A stretch of DNA of 64,000 nt, from the NCBI GenBank assembly GCA_020846875.1, contig JADLDB010000067.1, positions 79,067 to 143,066 on the forward strand, given 5' to 3'. Positions 8,203 to 16,669 of this stretch are shown here, in pieces. Made by a program: the position numbers and the translations under genes. Below the pieces are notes generated by a model. That model did no database searches, was not told the origin of the DNA, and worked only from the letters and a program-made list of their open reading frames with translations. Each line of letters begins with the position of its first letter. Position 1 is the stretch's first letter. This DNA is from Myxococcales bacterium. Lineage in GTDB: Bacteria > Myxococcota > Myxococcia > Myxococcales > Myxococcaceae.

Positions 8203-9336
8203 TTACTCTCCCTCGTCCTGCTTCTCGGAGTCCCCGGCCGGGGTGTCCGTCGTCAACAGCTCTTCCAGTTGCTCGCTGGGGGCCAGCACCTGGCCCGGCA
8301 GCGACACCTGCACCTGAAGGTGATCGAGCCCGCGCGCGTCGCGGTACTTCTGCACCACGCCCCGCACCTGCACGTACTCGCCGCGCTTGAACTGCAGCCC
8401 GGTGTTGAGCAGCACGTCCTTGTCGAAGAAGACGACGTCGAAGCTGGAGCTGCGGTTGCGCGACAGCTTCACCACCGACGGCCCGCTCTCCCCCATACGC
8501 ACGTCCTGCACCGCGCCCAGGATCACCGCCTCCTGGCCCAGGCGCTGCTCCAGCTTGAGCATCGCGTCCCAGCGGGTGAGCGCGATGTGGGACTCGGGGT
8601 GGGTCTGCTGTTCCTTCTCGAAGCGGGTGATGGCGGCCTCGCGCTCGGCCCACCAGCGCAGCCGCTCGTCGTAGTCGTCGTAGTGCATCTTCCCCGGCGC
8701 CCAGATGCCGCGCTTGGCCTCGATGGCTTCCTTCTGGGCCTCGACGAAGTCCTTGTGGAAGCGGCGGCTGCGGCCGTACTTGGTGAAGTAGGGGCTCATG
8801 CCGGCGCGCACGCACTCCACGTTGTAGTTCACCCACTGCCCGTTCTTCTTGGCGAAGATGTACGCGAGGTAGCGGCCGTAGAAGTCGCGGATCTCTCCGG
8901 GATGATCGCGCTCCAGCCGCACCTGGGTGACGCCCTCGAAGAAGCCTTCCGCGTAGTGCTTGGCGTCTTCCCCCAGGGGCGTGGCCATCTTCACCGGGCG
9001 CGGCGAGCTGCCCCGCAGCTTCTTCTTGTACGCCTCCCAGCCGGCGGCGAAGGCCTGGCGCTCCCAGTCCTTCTTGAAGGTCTCCTCGGTGTCGATGGCC
9101 AGCAGGCGCAGGCTGGCCGACAGCCCCTTCACCCGCACGGTGTCGCCGTCGATCACCGCGGAAGGCCCGTCGAAGGGGAACTCCCCCAGCTCCAGGGTGA
9201 CGACCTCGAGCCGCTTGAGCAGCGCGGCCGCCTCGTTGCGCGTGTAGCGCTTGGAGTCCTCGGTGGTGCTGCACGACGCGAGCGCCACCAGCGAGGCGAC
9301 GAAGAGCAAGCGTCGGGAAGGGACCGGGATCAGCAT
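8203..9336 (-). CDS. SNase-like lipoprotein with C-terminal OB-like extension
   Basis: A 377-residue lipoprotein with lipobox LASC at residues 19-22. Residues about 55-220 hold a divergent thermonuclease fold: VIDGDTVRV (about 62), LRLLAIDTEET (about 77-87), DFYGRYLAYI and a late KRGIWAPG, with insertions that make it longer than a normal SNase. After a charged helical stretch, residues about 275-355 read as a beta-rich, OB-like nucleic-acid-binding domain (GAVQDVRMG ... YVQVRGVVQKYRD). Asp and Arg residues of the active site appear kept, but activity is not certain. Second gene of the minus-strand block, 49 bases after the helix-hairpin-helix gene; a TATAAG in that gap could give it its own promoter. 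Confidence 0.75.
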   Translation of the reverse strand: MLIPVPSRRLLFVASLVALASCSTTEDSKRYTRNEAAALLKRLEVVTLELGEFPFDGPSAVIDGDTVRVKGLSASLRLLAIDTEETFKKDWERQAFAAGWEAYKKKLRGSSPRPVKMATPLGEDAKHYAEGFFEGVTQVRLERDHPGEIRDFYGRYLAYIFAKKNGQWVNYNVECVRAGMSPYFTKYGRSRRFHKDFVEAQKEAIEAKRGIWAPGKMHYDDYDERLRWWAEREAAITRFEKEQQTHPESHIALTRWDAMLKLEQRLGQEAVILGAVQDVRMGESGPSVVKLSRNRSSSFDVVFFDKDVLLNTGLQFKRGEYVQVRGVVQKYRDARGLDHLQVQVSLPGQVLAPSEQLEELLTTDTPAGDSEKQDEGE

Positions 9337-9385
9337 GCGGCGAGACGAAGAAGCGTAGGGAGTTCGGCCTTATAAATCGAGTGCG

Positions 9386-11563
9386 TCAGAAGGACGCGCG
9401 CACGTCCAGCATCAGCCGGTTCTCGGGGTTGGGGGTGCGGGCGCCCACGACGGTGCCGTCCACGTCCACCAACCCGACGGTAGAGAGGCGCTTGTCCAGC
9501 CAGAAGAACAAGTCGTAGCGGAAGCCGACGCGCGCGTAACGGCCGAGGCGGAAGGTGGCCTCCAGGTAGGTCCAGAGGTTGGTCTCGAGGTACGCCGGAT
9601 CGCTGAGGTCCTGGTCCAGGTAGCGCGTCTTGAGGTGGAGGTTGAGCCAGTCGGTGGGGGTGTAGCGGGCCTCGAACCAGAGCTGCAGATCGTTGCGGAA
9701 GCTCTCCTGGTATTTCACGTCGTCGGTCCAGGTGAACCAGGCCTGGGTGGCGAGCATCACCCGCTTGTGGGGGTTGAACTCCAGGCGGCCGGCGATCCGG
9801 TAGAGATCGCCGTTGCAGGTGTAGGGATCGCCCTCGACGTAGAGGATGCTGCCGGCGGCGCACCGCCCCCGCTGGGAGGACGTGAGGTTGCGGTTGCGCA
9901 GGTCGACCCACAGGGACGGCTGGAAGAGCTGCCACCCGGTGAAGTTCGCGCGGGTGAGCGTGTAGAAGTTGGGGACCCAGGCGGGCGCGGCGGGCGTGCC
10001 GTAGGGCGCCACCCAGAAGTCGTTGCGCGTCTTGAACTCCCAGTTCTTCCCGAGGCGGACGAAGTAGCGCAGCCGAAGGCCCAGCTCATTCTTCGCGCGC
10101 AGGCCCTCCAATTCGTCCGGCGCGGCGATGGGGCGGCCGAAGGGGTTGTGGAACTTGTCGTCGTAGTAGCGCAGGGACACCTCCAGTTCGTGGCCCTTGG
10201 GGCTGAAGGTGGTGCGCTGCTCCACGCCGAAGCCGCCGCCGCCGCCGATGGCGCGATCGAAGCTGCGGGCGCCCTCGAGGTAGAGGTTGACCGGGCCTAC
10301 GGTAACGTGCCCGTTGACGCCCACCGCCCCGAAGGCGCCGCCGTTGGGGTAGCGGCTCCATTCCTGGAAGTCGAGCTCCATGGGCTGGACGTGGAAGAAG
10401 GGCGCGGCGCCATAGCCGGTCACCCCCAGGCTGATCTTGTAGTTGGGCCTCACCGTGACGTGCGCGCCTCCGGCCAGCTCGTCGAAGAGGTACGGCAGGG
10501 TGCTGTAGATGAGCCGCGAGCTGTTCGAGGGGATGTAGACGGGCGGCGCCTTGCACGCCGCGCTGGTGAGGTGCGGATCCTCGCAGGTCCGGCGATCGTA
10601 GAGCTCGTACTGGTAGATGGAGCGCGCCTGGTACGAGAGGAAGCCGTACACCGACATGGTCGTCTCCCCGCCCAGGGAGATGTCCTCGAAGCTGCCGGCC
10701 ACGCCCCGGAAGGTCTCGCGCCAGTCGAAGTCGGGGGTGATGTACAGGTTCTTCTCGCCGGCGCTGCACTCTCCGGAGAGCGGGAGATCGGGGTTGGACA
10801 GCTTGCAGGTGCGGACGTTCTCGATGGGCCGGCGGAAGTCGTCGGTCAGGTAGATGCCCGACGGCGTCGAGCGGCGCGTGTTGTCTAAGGTGACGCGCTC
10901 CCCGAAGCCGATGGTGTAGGTGCCGGCGACCACCTTGCGGTGCCCCGAGTTCCACATGGCGAAGAAGCGCGGGACGTGCAGCGCGTAGCCGAAGCCGGTG
11001 CTGATCAGCGCGTCCAGCGCCGGATCGTACGTGGGCGTGGCGGGGATGCGCCGGGTGGTGATCAACATCAGCCCCGCGGACAGATCCCACGGCCCCTTCA
11101 GGCGCGCGTGGAGCAGGGTGGGCGGGGGCGTGTTGTCGGTGGTGGTGAACCGGGTGACGGAGCGGAACTTGCCCGAGACGGGGAGCAGCGGGCGGGTGCT
11201 GTCGATGCGGATGAAGGGGGCGATCTCGATCAGCTGCTCGCCGGTGATGGCGCCGGCGGCCACCAGCTCGGCGGGATCGTCGATGCGGCCCTTGGCCGTC
11301 CGGTACTCGATGATCGCGTCGCAGTCGGCGTAGGTGAGTCCGGGCAGGTCGTACAGCTGATCGCGGCCGGCGGAGTTGAGCTCCACCCCCTCGCGCAGCA
11401 CCTCCAGCAGGGTGTCGAGCTGATCGCTGGTGATGTCACCGCGCTGCTCGAGGGTGAACAGGTCGTCTTCGTCCTCGACGATGATCTGCTGCTCGAAGAC
11501 GGCGCCCTGGGCGCTGGCCGCGAGGAGACCGAGGACGAAGACGAAACGGGCCGGGCGCGACAA
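9386..11563 (-). CDS. ComEA-like helix-hairpin-helix protein with C-terminal beta-barrel-like domain
   Basis: About 725 residues if started at TTG 11563, which gives a clean signal peptide (MSRPARFVFVLGLLAASAQG, cleavage before AVF); no good ribosome site is seen and the frame is open upstream. Residues about 60-110 match the ComEA-type helix-hairpin-helix: ELNSAGRDQLYDLPGLTYAD followed by CDAIIEYRTAKGRI. ComEA-like domains bind double-stranded DNA. The remaining 600 residues are rich in alternating polar/aromatic strands and end in ...VRASF; a terminal Phe is a classic sign of an outer-membrane barrel. First gene of the block with two SNase-like proteins and a lamin-tail protein. Function in DNA binding or uptake at the surface is inferred. 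Confidence 0.75.
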   Translation of the reverse strand: MSRPARFVFVLGLLAASAQGAVFEQQIIVEDEDDLFTLEQRGDITSDQLDTLLEVLREGVELNSAGRDQLYDLPGLTYADCDAIIEYRTAKGRIDDPAELVAAGAITGEQLIEIAPFIRIDSTRPLLPVSGKFRSVTRFTTTDNTPPPTLLHARLKGPWDLSAGLMLITTRRIPATPTYDPALDALISTGFGYALHVPRFFAMWNSGHRKVVAGTYTIGFGERVTLDNTRRSTPSGIYLTDDFRRPIENVRTCKLSNPDLPLSGECSAGEKNLYITPDFDWRETFRGVAGSFEDISLGGETTMSVYGFLSYQARSIYQYELYDRRTCEDPHLTSAACKAPPVYIPSNSSRLIYSTLPYLFDELAGGAHVTVRPNYKISLGVTGYGAAPFFHVQPMELDFQEWSRYPNGGAFGAVGVNGHVTVGPVNLYLEGARSFDRAIGGGGGFGVEQRTTFSPKGHELEVSLRYYDDKFHNPFGRPIAAPDELEGLRAKNELGLRLRYFVRLGKNWEFKTRNDFWVAPYGTPAAPAWVPNFYTLTRANFTGWQLFQPSLWVDLRNRNLTSSQRGRCAAGSILYVEGDPYTCNGDLYRIAGRLEFNPHKRVMLATQAWFTWTDDVKYQESFRNDLQLWFEARYTPTDWLNLHLKTRYLDQDLSDPAYLETNLWTYLEATFRLGRYARVGFRYDLFFWLDKRLSTVGLVDVDGTVVGARTPNPENRLMLDVRASF

Positions 11564-11633
11564 AGCGCAGGCGACGCTACACGCTCGGGGGCGCCGTTTC
11601 GATGGCTTCCTCGATCGCCGCAGCCGCTGCGCG

Positions 11634-11978
11634 TCAGGCGTCGTCGTCCAGGGCGAAGGCGGTGAAGAAGGCGTCGGGCTCGGGCAGCCCGGTGAGGAAG
11701 ACGAAGTCATGCTTCGCGCGGCAGAGATCGCGCCGGAAGTCCCCGAAGCAGGGCTCGTTGATGCCGCCGTCCACGCGCGGCTCACCGTCGCAGGCGTCGT
11801 GGGAGTTGACCGAGTGCGCGTGGATGAGGCCCTTGCGATCGAGAAAGCCGCGGGCGTTCACCTCGCGCGCGGTCTGGAACACGACGCCCGGCTTCCAGGC
11901 GCCCTTTGCCACGTCGGGCGGCTTCGAGGAGCACGCGGCGAAGACGGCACAGCACACGAGCGCGAGACGAGACGGCAT
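11634..11978 (-). pseudogene. PHP-like lipoprotein, apparently truncated
   Basis: A 114-residue reading frame from ATG 11978 with a lipobox-like AACS after a hydrophobic leader. The body contains LIHAHSVNSHDACDGE and then CFGDFRRDLCRAKHDFVFLT, which looks like the N-terminal metal-binding strand and following helix of a PHP-type phosphoesterase (H-x-H near the start). Such proteins normally continue for 200 or more residues with further His/Asp ligands. Here translation stops at TGA 11634-11636, 70 bases before the helix-hairpin-helix gene. Codon use stays normal to the end, so this may be an old 3' deletion rather than a sequencing error. A short independent lipoprotein remains possible. Confidence 0.5.
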
Positions 11979-12110
11979 GGGGACCCCCGAGGGAACGAGG
12001 CGACGCGCGCGCCTTGGAGCACGGCGGGCGCCGCCCACGCAAGCCCCGGGGCGCTGGGCCCACTCCGCGCTCCCCAACGCGCGCCGAATTGAGCGAGACT
12101 CCTGACCGAC

Positions 12111-14042
12111 GTGGATCTCGACTCACTGCTGTCCGACTTGAAGGACTCGCTCCCTTCGACCCCCCGGCCCCTCGAGGAGACGCACCGCCCCGACTGGGAA
12201 GAGGCCACCCTTGTCTCCGGCGAGCAGCCGGTCCCGGCCGAGCCTCAGGCCGATCTTCGGCTCTCGCTCAGCCCGCCCGTCGCCGTCGACGCGCCCGCCG
12301 ACGCCGACCGGGGGGATCTGGTGGTCGTCGGGGAGCTGGGCAAAGGCGGGATGGGCGTCGTGCTGCTCGCCCGCCAGCCGTCCCTCGATCGCGAGGTGGC
12401 CGTCAAAGTCCCCCTGCGCACCGCCAGCGAGAGCACCGTGCACGCGCTGGTCCGCGAGGCGCGCACCACCGGCTCGCTGGAGCACCCCGGCATCGTCCCC
12501 GTCCACGCGCTCGCCTTCGACTCCGCCGGCACCCCGGCGCTGGTGATGAAGCGCATCGAAGGCGTCTCCTGGGCCACGCTGATGAGGGAAGCTGGCCACG
12601 GCGCCTGGCGCTTCGTCACCGCCGGCCGCGATCGCCTCGAGGCCCAGGTGCAGCTCCTGATGCAGGTCTGCAACGCCGTGGCCTTCGCGCACCGGCAGGG
12701 CGTGCTGCACCGGGACATCAAGCCCGCCAACGTGATGGTGGGTGAGTTCGGCGAGGTGTACCTGGCCGACTGGGGCGTGGCCACGCGCAAGCCGCTGCCC
12801 GGCGAGGAGCGTAGGAAGGGGCTGGTCGGCACGCCGCTGTACTTCGCCCCGGAGATGGTCACCGGCGACGACGCGCAGATGGATGAGCGCACCGACGTCT
12901 ACCTGCTGGGCGCAACGCTGTACCACGCGCTGTGCGGGTGGCCGCCCCACGCCGCGAGGAACCTGAAGGAAGCCCTCGCCCACGCCTGGGCCGGCGAGGT
13001 GCGCCCCATGCCTCAGGAGATCCCCGCCGAGCTGGCGGAGGTGATCTCCAGGGCCCTGGCGCGCGATCCTCCCCAGCGCTACCCGTCCGCCACCGCGCTG
13101 CGCGACGCCCTGGCCGAGTTCCTCCGGCACAGGGGCTCCAGCCGCCTCGCCGCCGCCGCGATGGAGCGCCTCGCCGCCCTCGAGGCCGAGCTCAAGCCCG
13201 CCAACCCGCCGAGGGAGCGGATCGCGCCCCTGGTGTCCGAGTGCCGCTTCGGTTTCCTTCAGGCGCTCAACGAATGGGCCGACAACCCGGTCGCCCGGGA
13301 CGGACTCCAGCGCTGCATCGTCGCCGCCGCCTGGTTCGAGGTGCGCACCGGCAACGCGTCCGCCGCCCGCGCCTTGATGGCCGAGCTTGCGAAGGTGCCG
13401 GACGAGCTCAAGACCGCGCTGCGGACCCTGGAGCTCGATGACGAGCAGAGCCTGGTGCGCAAAGCCCACTTCGAGCACCTGGAGCGCGAGCTCGACCCCC
13501 GCGTGGCGATTCGCCAGCGGATCCGGCTCTTCCTGGCGCTCTCAGGCGTCATCCTGCTGGTCACCGTGCTGCCGTCGCTGTTGCCCGTCTGGCCGCAGCT
13601 CGAGGCGTGGCTGGGGCCGTGGCTGCTCGTCGGCAAGCTCTTGCCGGCGTCGCTGACGCTCCTGGTGGCGATCGTCCTCGGGCGGAGGAGTCTGTTGGGC
13701 ACGCGGCTCAACCGGCGGATCAGCTGGCTGCTGGTGTTCGTCCTGCTCGCGGTGACCGTCAACCGGACCGTCGGCGTCTTCCTGGGCATCCCTCCCGAGA
13801 AGGTGCTGATCCTCGATCTCGTGGTGGGCGCGGCGCTCAGCTCCGGTCCGGCCCTGCTGTTCCACTGGGGCTTCTTCATCTCGCTGGGCTGCAACATCCT
13901 CGGGGTGATCGTAGCGCTGATCTGGCCGGAGCACGTCCGGTGGATCTACGGGGCCGCGGCGGCGAGCGCCCTCTCGGGCCTCTTGATCACCTGGACCACC
14001 TGGCGCTCGGAGTTCACCCCGCCCATCGATCGTGCGCGCTGA
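12111..14042 (+). CDS. Transmembrane Ser/Thr protein kinase (PknB type)
   Basis: A 643-residue protein from GTG 12111. After an acidic, Pro-rich N-terminus the kinase domain spans about residues 70-345: GELGKGGMGVVLL (Gly loop), REVAVKVP (Lys), HRDIKPANVMV (catalytic loop), LADWGVA (metal loop) and GTPLYFAPEM. The metal loop reads DWG, a common bacterial variant of DFG, so it should be active. A helical region follows, then about six hydrophobic helices (about 465-635) anchor the protein, an unusual layout since most PknB kinases have one membrane helix and an outside sensor. Targets cannot be predicted. It converges on the TonB-like gene with ten bases between. Confidence 0.9.
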   Translation: MDLDSLLSDLKDSLPSTPRPLEETHRPDWEEATLVSGEQPVPAEPQADLRLSLSPPVAVDAPADADRGDLVVVGELGKGGMGVVLLARQPSLDREVAVKVPLRTASESTVHALVREARTTGSLEHPGIVPVHALAFDSAGTPALVMKRIEGVSWATLMREAGHGAWRFVTAGRDRLEAQVQLLMQVCNAVAFAHRQGVLHRDIKPANVMVGEFGEVYLADWGVATRKPLPGEERRKGLVGTPLYFAPEMVTGDDAQMDERTDVYLLGATLYHALCGWPPHAARNLKEALAHAWAGEVRPMPQEIPAELAEVISRALARDPPQRYPSATALRDALAEFLRHRGSSRLAAAAMERLAALEAELKPANPPRERIAPLVSECRFGFLQALNEWADNPVARDGLQRCIVAAAWFEVRTGNASAARALMAELAKVPDELKTALRTLELDDEQSLVRKAHFEHLERELDPRVAIRQRIRLFLALSGVILLVTVLPSLLPVWPQLEAWLGPWLLVGKLLPASLTLLVAIVLGRRSLLGTRLNRRISWLLVFVLLAVTVNRTVGVFLGIPPEKVLILDLVVGAALSSGPALLFHWGFFISLGCNILGVIVALIWPEHVRWIYGAAAASALSGLLITWTTWRSEFTPPIDRAR

Positions 14043-14052
14043 CCTGAGGGGG

Positions 14053-15177
14053 CTACTCCACCGAGACCAGCCGCACCTTCTTGTAGATGCGGCGATCGAG
14101 CGGCAGCCGGGCGTCGATGAAGCCGAGGGCCTCGTCGAACTCGAAGGTGAAGACAGGCATCGGCGGGGTGATGGAGACGATCAGCTCGAAGCTCCACAGG
14201 CTGGACAACTGCTCGCGCCCCATCAACGCCTCCTCCGGCGGCGCCGGCAGCTTCTGGGCGGCGGCCTGCACGTCCTTCAGCGCCTCCTTGTCCACCTGGC
14301 TGTCGTTGGACGGCTGCACCAGCTCCACCCTCACCAGCTTGCCCGAGGAGTCCTGCACCACGCGGATGATCGCCCGCCGCGTCGCCTTGAAGGCCGACGC
14401 CAGCTCCCGCGAGAGCTCCTTGCGCGCCTCGAGATCGATGCCCTGGATCCCCTGGATCCGATCGTTCGGCTGCGGCCGGCGGTTGGGCGCCAGCTGCTCC
14501 GAGTCGATGGGAGAGCCACCGCGCCCGTACGCCGAGGCGCGATCCGCCCACAGCTCGTTGTAGATCTTCGAGTTCTGAACGAACTGCTCGCCCAGGCCCT
14601 TGAGGCCTGACTTCGCCACCCGCTCCGCGTCCCAGGTCTTCAAGAGCGCCTTGCCGAGCTGCGAGTAGTACGGGTGCACCAGCCCGCGCTCCACCCTGCC
14701 CCGGCCCAGCGTCTCCTTCGCCAGCTCGTCCACCAACTGCTCCGGGGATCGCGGGGTGATCGAGCCCGGCCTCGCCTCGGCCTCCAGGGTGCCTGCGTCC
14801 AGCGACACCGTGAAGGAAGAGCCCGGCAGCAGGAGCACCCGGCTCCCCAGGCTGCCCGGTGGTGGGATGGCCCTTGGCGCGTCGGCCAGCGGGTTGTCTG
14901 CAAGCGGCACGTCCGTCTCCGCCGCCTCGGCCTGTCCGGTGGACGGCGGTGGCACGGCCTTCGTCGTCACCTCCTTCTTCGGGCCAGGCGGTGGCTCGGC
15001 CTCCGGCGGCGGCGCTCTGGGCGCGAGGTCGACGTACACCAGCGTCCCGTCAGGCAGCCGCAGCGGCTCCACCGGCAGGGCAGGGCGCGTCACCACCCAG
15101 CCCACGAAGGCCAGGTGCAGCGCCAGGCTGCCCAGCAGGGCCCACAGCCCGGCTCTGGAGGTAGGGGGGCGTCGCAC
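14053..15177 (-). CDS. TonB-family protein
   Basis: A 374-residue protein with a single N-terminal membrane helix (ALLGSLALHLAFVGWVV) and a Pro/Glu/Lys-rich periplasmic linker (residues about 45-85), the usual TonB architecture. The C-terminal part holds a TonB-like beta/alpha segment (FKATRRAIIRVVQDSSGKLV with VELVQPSND, about residues 265-300) and further strands to the end. TonB proteins pass inner-membrane energy to outer-membrane transporters; myxobacteria carry many paralogues. No ExbB/ExbD or receptor gene is adjacent, so the partner is unknown. It lies 49 bases downstream of the twin protease genes on the same strand. Confidence 0.75.
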   Translation of the reverse strand: MRRPPTSRAGLWALLGSLALHLAFVGWVVTRPALPVEPLRLPDGTLVYVDLAPRAPPPEAEPPPGPKKEVTTKAVPPPSTGQAEAAETDVPLADNPLADAPRAIPPPGSLGSRVLLLPGSSFTVSLDAGTLEAEARPGSITPRSPEQLVDELAKETLGRGRVERGLVHPYYSQLGKALLKTWDAERVAKSGLKGLGEQFVQNSKIYNELWADRASAYGRGGSPIDSEQLAPNRRPQPNDRIQGIQGIDLEARKELSRELASAFKATRRAIIRVVQDSSGKLVRVELVQPSNDSQVDKEALKDVQAAAQKLPAPPEEALMGREQLSSLWSFELIVSITPPMPVFTFEFDEALGFIDARLPLDRRIYKKVRLVSVE

Positions 15178-15226
15178 GTCGCTCCCACCCTAACGCGTGT
15201 GAAGCGGATTTCGCTCCCCGGCGCCG

Positions 15227-16657
15227 TCAGGGCGGGGACTTCCGCCGGCGCAGCAGGAGGAGCAGCCCCAGCGCGGGAAACAGGCCAGGGCCGGCGCTGC
15301 ACCCCGAAGCGGCCTGGCCGTCGATCGACGCCTTCCGCAGGAGGATGGGCGGCTTCGGCGGCTCGAGGCAGTAGCGCTGCGAGTCCAGGCCCACCACGCA
15401 GGTGAAGTCCTTCGGGCAGTCCGAGGCCGTCACGCAGGACACCTGGCAGCGGGTGACGCCCGCCAGGCTGCCGGTGCACACGCCCCGCTCGCCGCAGAAC
15501 GTCCCGCCGGGAGTGCACGGCTCGCCCACGCCCGCCGGCGGGAGCTGGGCGAAGCGGCAGTACCCGGCGGGATCGCACTCGTACCCGGCGCTGCAGGCCG
15601 CCGAGGTGGAGCACGCCCGCGAGCAGTACGGCACGGAGTGCTGGGGATCGAGCACGCAGCGGCGGCCGACGCACTGGGTGGCGCTGGTGCAGGGCCGCCC
15701 TTCGTCCACGCAGTCTGGATCGCGCAGGGGGCAGGAACGATCCGCGCACACCCCGTTTCCGCCGCAGTCCCCGCAGTCGGGATCGACGTTGAGCTCCGGG
15801 CAGGCCGCCGTGCACTGGCCGTCGGCTCCGCACACGCAGTCCAGATCCACCTGCGGGCACCCCTGCACGCACCGGCCATCCCGGTTGCAGGTGGCCGCTT
15901 CCTTCTCCGCGAGCCACTGCTGCACGAAGGTTCGGTAGGCGTCGACCCGCGTGGCCGCGCCGTCGGTGCAGTCCTCGGTGCGGGTGAAGCTGTGCACGCC
16001 CACCACCCGCTCCACCCCGTCGGAGAAGGTCCGGAAGGTGGGGCCGCCCGAGTCGCCGTGGCAGATGCCTTTGTTCACCCCGTTGCCCACGAAGATCAGC
16101 GTCGGCGAGGCCTGGTTGATCAGCAGATCGACCGTGCGCTTCACCCCGCTGCCCGTGTCGTTGCCGATCGTCCCGTAGCCCACCGAGCGCACCGCCTGCC
16201 CGCTGGCCACCGACGCCTGGTTCCACGCCTTGGGCGTGACGTTGGGCGCCGACGCGAGCAGCGCCACGGCGATGTCCCCGCTCAGGGTGGCCGGGTTCCA
16301 GGTGGAGTGCATGCGCGTCTCCACCACCTGCCAGGTGTTCACCCCGGGGGCGATCTGCCCCTGGGTGGGCGCGTTGGTGGCGGCGATCTGCAGGGACGTG
16401 GCCCCGAGGATGCGGGGATCCACGCAGTGCGCCGCGGTGAGCAGCGTGCGCCGGTCGATGAGGGTGGCCGTGCACAACGAGCCCTGGCCGTTGTTCCCCT
16501 GGAGGATCAGCATGAAGACGTTGGGATCGCCGCTGGTGGCGGTGCCGCCGACGATCTCGTCACCCCGCTGGCCGGGCGAGGGCGCTTCCGCGGGGGCGTC
16601 TTCGATCGGCCCGCAGGCGGCGAGCCCCAGCAGCAGGGGAAGGACGAGGCGCTTCAT
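15227..16657 (-). CDS. Trypsin-like serine protease with Cys-rich region and MYXO-CTERM tail
   Basis: A 476-residue exoprotease. Signal peptide/lipobox-like LAACGP near residue 16, a propeptide-like stretch, then the mature start IVGG at about residue 35. The catalytic triad is visible: LLTAAHCVD (His), GDIAVALL (Asp), GICHGDSGGP (Ser). From about residue 255 it holds short Cys-rich repeats with Asp-Cys spacing, and it ends with a Gly-Cys-Ser motif, a hydrophobic helix and an Arg-Arg-Arg-Lys tail, the MYXO-CTERM pattern for anchoring at the cell surface. It begins 12 bases after the stop of its paralogue at 16670, so the two are likely co-transcribed. Confidence 0.92.
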   Translation of the reverse strand: MKRLVLPLLLGLAACGPIEDAPAEAPSPGQRGDEIVGGTATSGDPNVFMLILQGNNGQGSLCTATLIDRRTLLTAAHCVDPRILGATSLQIAATNAPTQGQIAPGVNTWQVVETRMHSTWNPATLSGDIAVALLASAPNVTPKAWNQASVASGQAVRSVGYGTIGNDTGSGVKRTVDLLINQASPTLIFVGNGVNKGICHGDSGGPTFRTFSDGVERVVGVHSFTRTEDCTDGAATRVDAYRTFVQQWLAEKEAATCNRDGRCVQGCPQVDLDCVCGADGQCTAACPELNVDPDCGDCGGNGVCADRSCPLRDPDCVDEGRPCTSATQCVGRRCVLDPQHSVPYCSRACSTSAACSAGYECDPAGYCRFAQLPPAGVGEPCTPGGTFCGERGVCTGSLAGVTRCQVSCVTASDCPKDFTCVVGLDSQRYCLEPPKPPILLRKASIDGQAASGCSAGPGLFPALGLLLLLRRRKSPP

Positions 16658-16669
16658 GGAGCTGGTCCT

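Noticed and set aside
9371..9380. TATAAG between the helix-hairpin-helix and SNase-like genes as a firm promoter.
   Set aside because: No -35 box at usual spacing; kept only as a caution about the operon call.
11580..11634. TGA at the end of the PHP-like gene considered as a second selenocysteine codon, since the frame continues as Ala-rich sequence to a TAG.
   Set aside because: The only hairpin nearby is within a few bases of the TGA, not at SECIS distance, and no Cys is expected at that place in the family.
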